Shown here: one piece after another, positions 62,877 to 64,000 of the stretch
Layout of the letters: the number at the start of each line of letters is the position of its first letter
How positions within the stretch are numbered: position 1 is the first letter of the stretch
Translations under genes and position numbers: made by a program
The notes under the pieces: model-generated
Database searches by the model: none
Told to the model about the DNA's origin: nothing
The model's input: only the letters and a program-made list of their open reading frames with translations
Assembly (NCBI GenBank): GCA_012861695.1
Contig: JAAOOA010000124.1
Span: 73,501-137,500, forward strand
Reading direction: 5' to 3'
From: Trematomus loennbergii
Lineage: Eukaryota; Chordata; Actinopteri; Perciformes; Nototheniidae
DNA length: 64,000 bases

Positions 62877-63850
62877 GTCATGTGACTGTGCTTTAGTTCC
62901 TTTATAGCCCAACGTTAGCCGCCTTTAGCTTAGCGGTGGTGACGTGAAGTCATGTGACCGTGCTGTAGTTCCTTTATAGCCCAACATTAGCCGCCTTTAG
63001 CTTAGCGGTGGTGACGTGATGTCATGTGACCGTGCTGTAGTTCCTTTATAGCCCAACACTAGCCGCCTTTAGCTTAGCGGTGGTGACGTGAAGTCAGGTG
63101 ACCGTGCTGTAGTTCCTTTATAGCCCAACATTAGCCGCCTTTAGCCTAGCGGTGGTGACGTGAATTCATGTGACCGTGCTGTAGTTCCTTTATAGCCCAA
63201 CATTAGCCGCCTTTAGCTTAGTGGTGGTGACGTGAAGTCATGTGACCGTGCTGTAGTTACTTTATAGCCCAACATTAGCCGCCTTTAGCTAGCGGTGGTG
63301 ACGTGAAGTCAGGTGACCGTGCTGTAGTTCCTTTATAGCCCAACATTAGCCGCCTTTAGCTTAGCGGTGGTGACGTGAAGTCATGTGACCGTGCTGTAGT
63401 TCCTTTATAGCCCAACATTAGCCGCCTTTAGCTTAGCGGTGGTGACGTGAAGTCATGTGACGGTGCTGTAGTTCCTTTATAGCCCAACATTAGCCGCCTT
63501 TACCTTAGCGGTGGTGACGTGAAGTCATGTGACCGTGCTGTAGTTCCTTTATATCCAACATTAGCCCCCTTTAGCTTAGCGGTGGTGACGTGAAGTCAGG
63601 TGACCGTGCTGTAGTTCCTTTATAGCCCAACATTAGCCGCCTTTAGCTTAGCGGTGGTGACGTGAAGTCATGTGACCGTGCTGTAGTTCCTTTATAGCCC
63701 AACATTAGCCGCCTTTAGCTTAGCGGTGGTGACGTGAAGTCATGTGACCGTGCTGTAGTTCCTTTATAGCCCAACATTAGCCGCCTTTAGCCTAGCGGTG
63801 GTGACGTGAAGTCATGTGACCGTGCTGTAGTTCCTTTATAGCCCAACATT
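62877..63850 (-). repeat. 72-bp minisatellite, block 3 (inverted)
   Basis: About 13 units of the reverse complement of the 53.2-kb repeat, entering with GTGAAGTCATGTGACTGTGC and leaving at GCCCAACATTACATACTAC. Confidence 0.95.
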
Positions 63851-64000
63851 ACATACTACTTTGTGTGAACTACGTTAAAGCTGTTTCTCTTTCACTTATG
63901 AAGCCAGATTGAGTTGCAAAACGTCGAAATCGCGTAAAAGGCGTAGTCGTTACACATCTGTTTCAGGTTTGTTTCACTTTGTGGTTGTTTTGTGTCTCTT
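63851..64000. other. Unique sequence at window end
   Basis: No feature recognised. Confidence 0.4.

Overview
The window is vertebrate, most likely teleost fish, genomic DNA. It is AT-leaning and almost empty of intact genes. It is crowded with long (CA)n/(TG)n, CT/CTAT and GATA-type microsatellites, several minisatellite families, and DNA transposons of hAT, PIF/Harbinger-like and TTAA-target type. The only host-gene signal is exon pieces of an immunoglobulin-superfamily-type receptor. No rRNA, tRNA, CRISPR array or prokaryotic operon is visible. The species cannot be named from the sequence.

Region by region. 1-2.6 kb: unique DNA, an imperfect GATCAAGAG minisatellite and a ~150/301-bp tandem repeat. 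2.6-8.86 kb: one complete LTR retrotransposon insertion on the minus strand (LTRs 2623-3087 and 7192-8856, GTTCA target duplication). Its interior is a gag-like 5' end followed by expanded 36-bp and 60-bp coding-type tandem repeats, and a 1.17-kb DNA transposon has jumped into its 5' LTR. 8.9-14.9 kb: unique DNA with CA/TG arrays. 14.9-17.5 kb: two cytoplasmic-tail exons of a receptor with tyrosine motifs (the last one frame-broken), then a signal-peptide first exon of what may be the next gene of a tandem family. 18.8-19.3 kb: a decayed hAT transposase C-terminus. 20.7-29.1 kb: two degenerate tandem-repeat fields interrupted by a Harbinger-like element (23630-24950), two TTAA-type elements and a hAT-type element (26548-28155), plus an 840-bp CT/CTAT array. 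30.3-31.8 kb: a hAT deletion derivative carrying a BED zinc-finger fragment, inserted in a tetranucleotide microsatellite. 33.7-35.0 kb: a TTAA element carrying a 37-bp minisatellite. 37.0-41.15 kb: a 4.1-kb hAT-like element with exact 8-bp target duplication and a readable but frameshifted divergent transposase. 41.2-50 kb: microsatellites, 57-bp and 38-bp minisatellites, and a Harbinger-like element nested in a hAT-like element. 50-64 kb: duplicated and inverted segments, a solo LTR, the 72-bp minisatellite in three blocks (one inverted), the large 57-bp array, a second copy of the 37-bp-minisatellite TTAA element, and a hAT-related 33-bp repeat.

No set of genes works together here; the content is a layered record of transposition and tandem expansion. 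The most notable observation is in the 2.6-8.9 kb LTR element. The 16-nt leader after its 5' LTR holds a 10-nt stretch complementary to a site inside the LTR. That site lies 30 nt downstream of a TATTTAG box, which is the layout expected for Tf1/sushi-type self-primed reverse transcription rather than tRNA priming. Many tandem arrays contain isolated 1-bp losses, so some frameshifts may be consensus errors.
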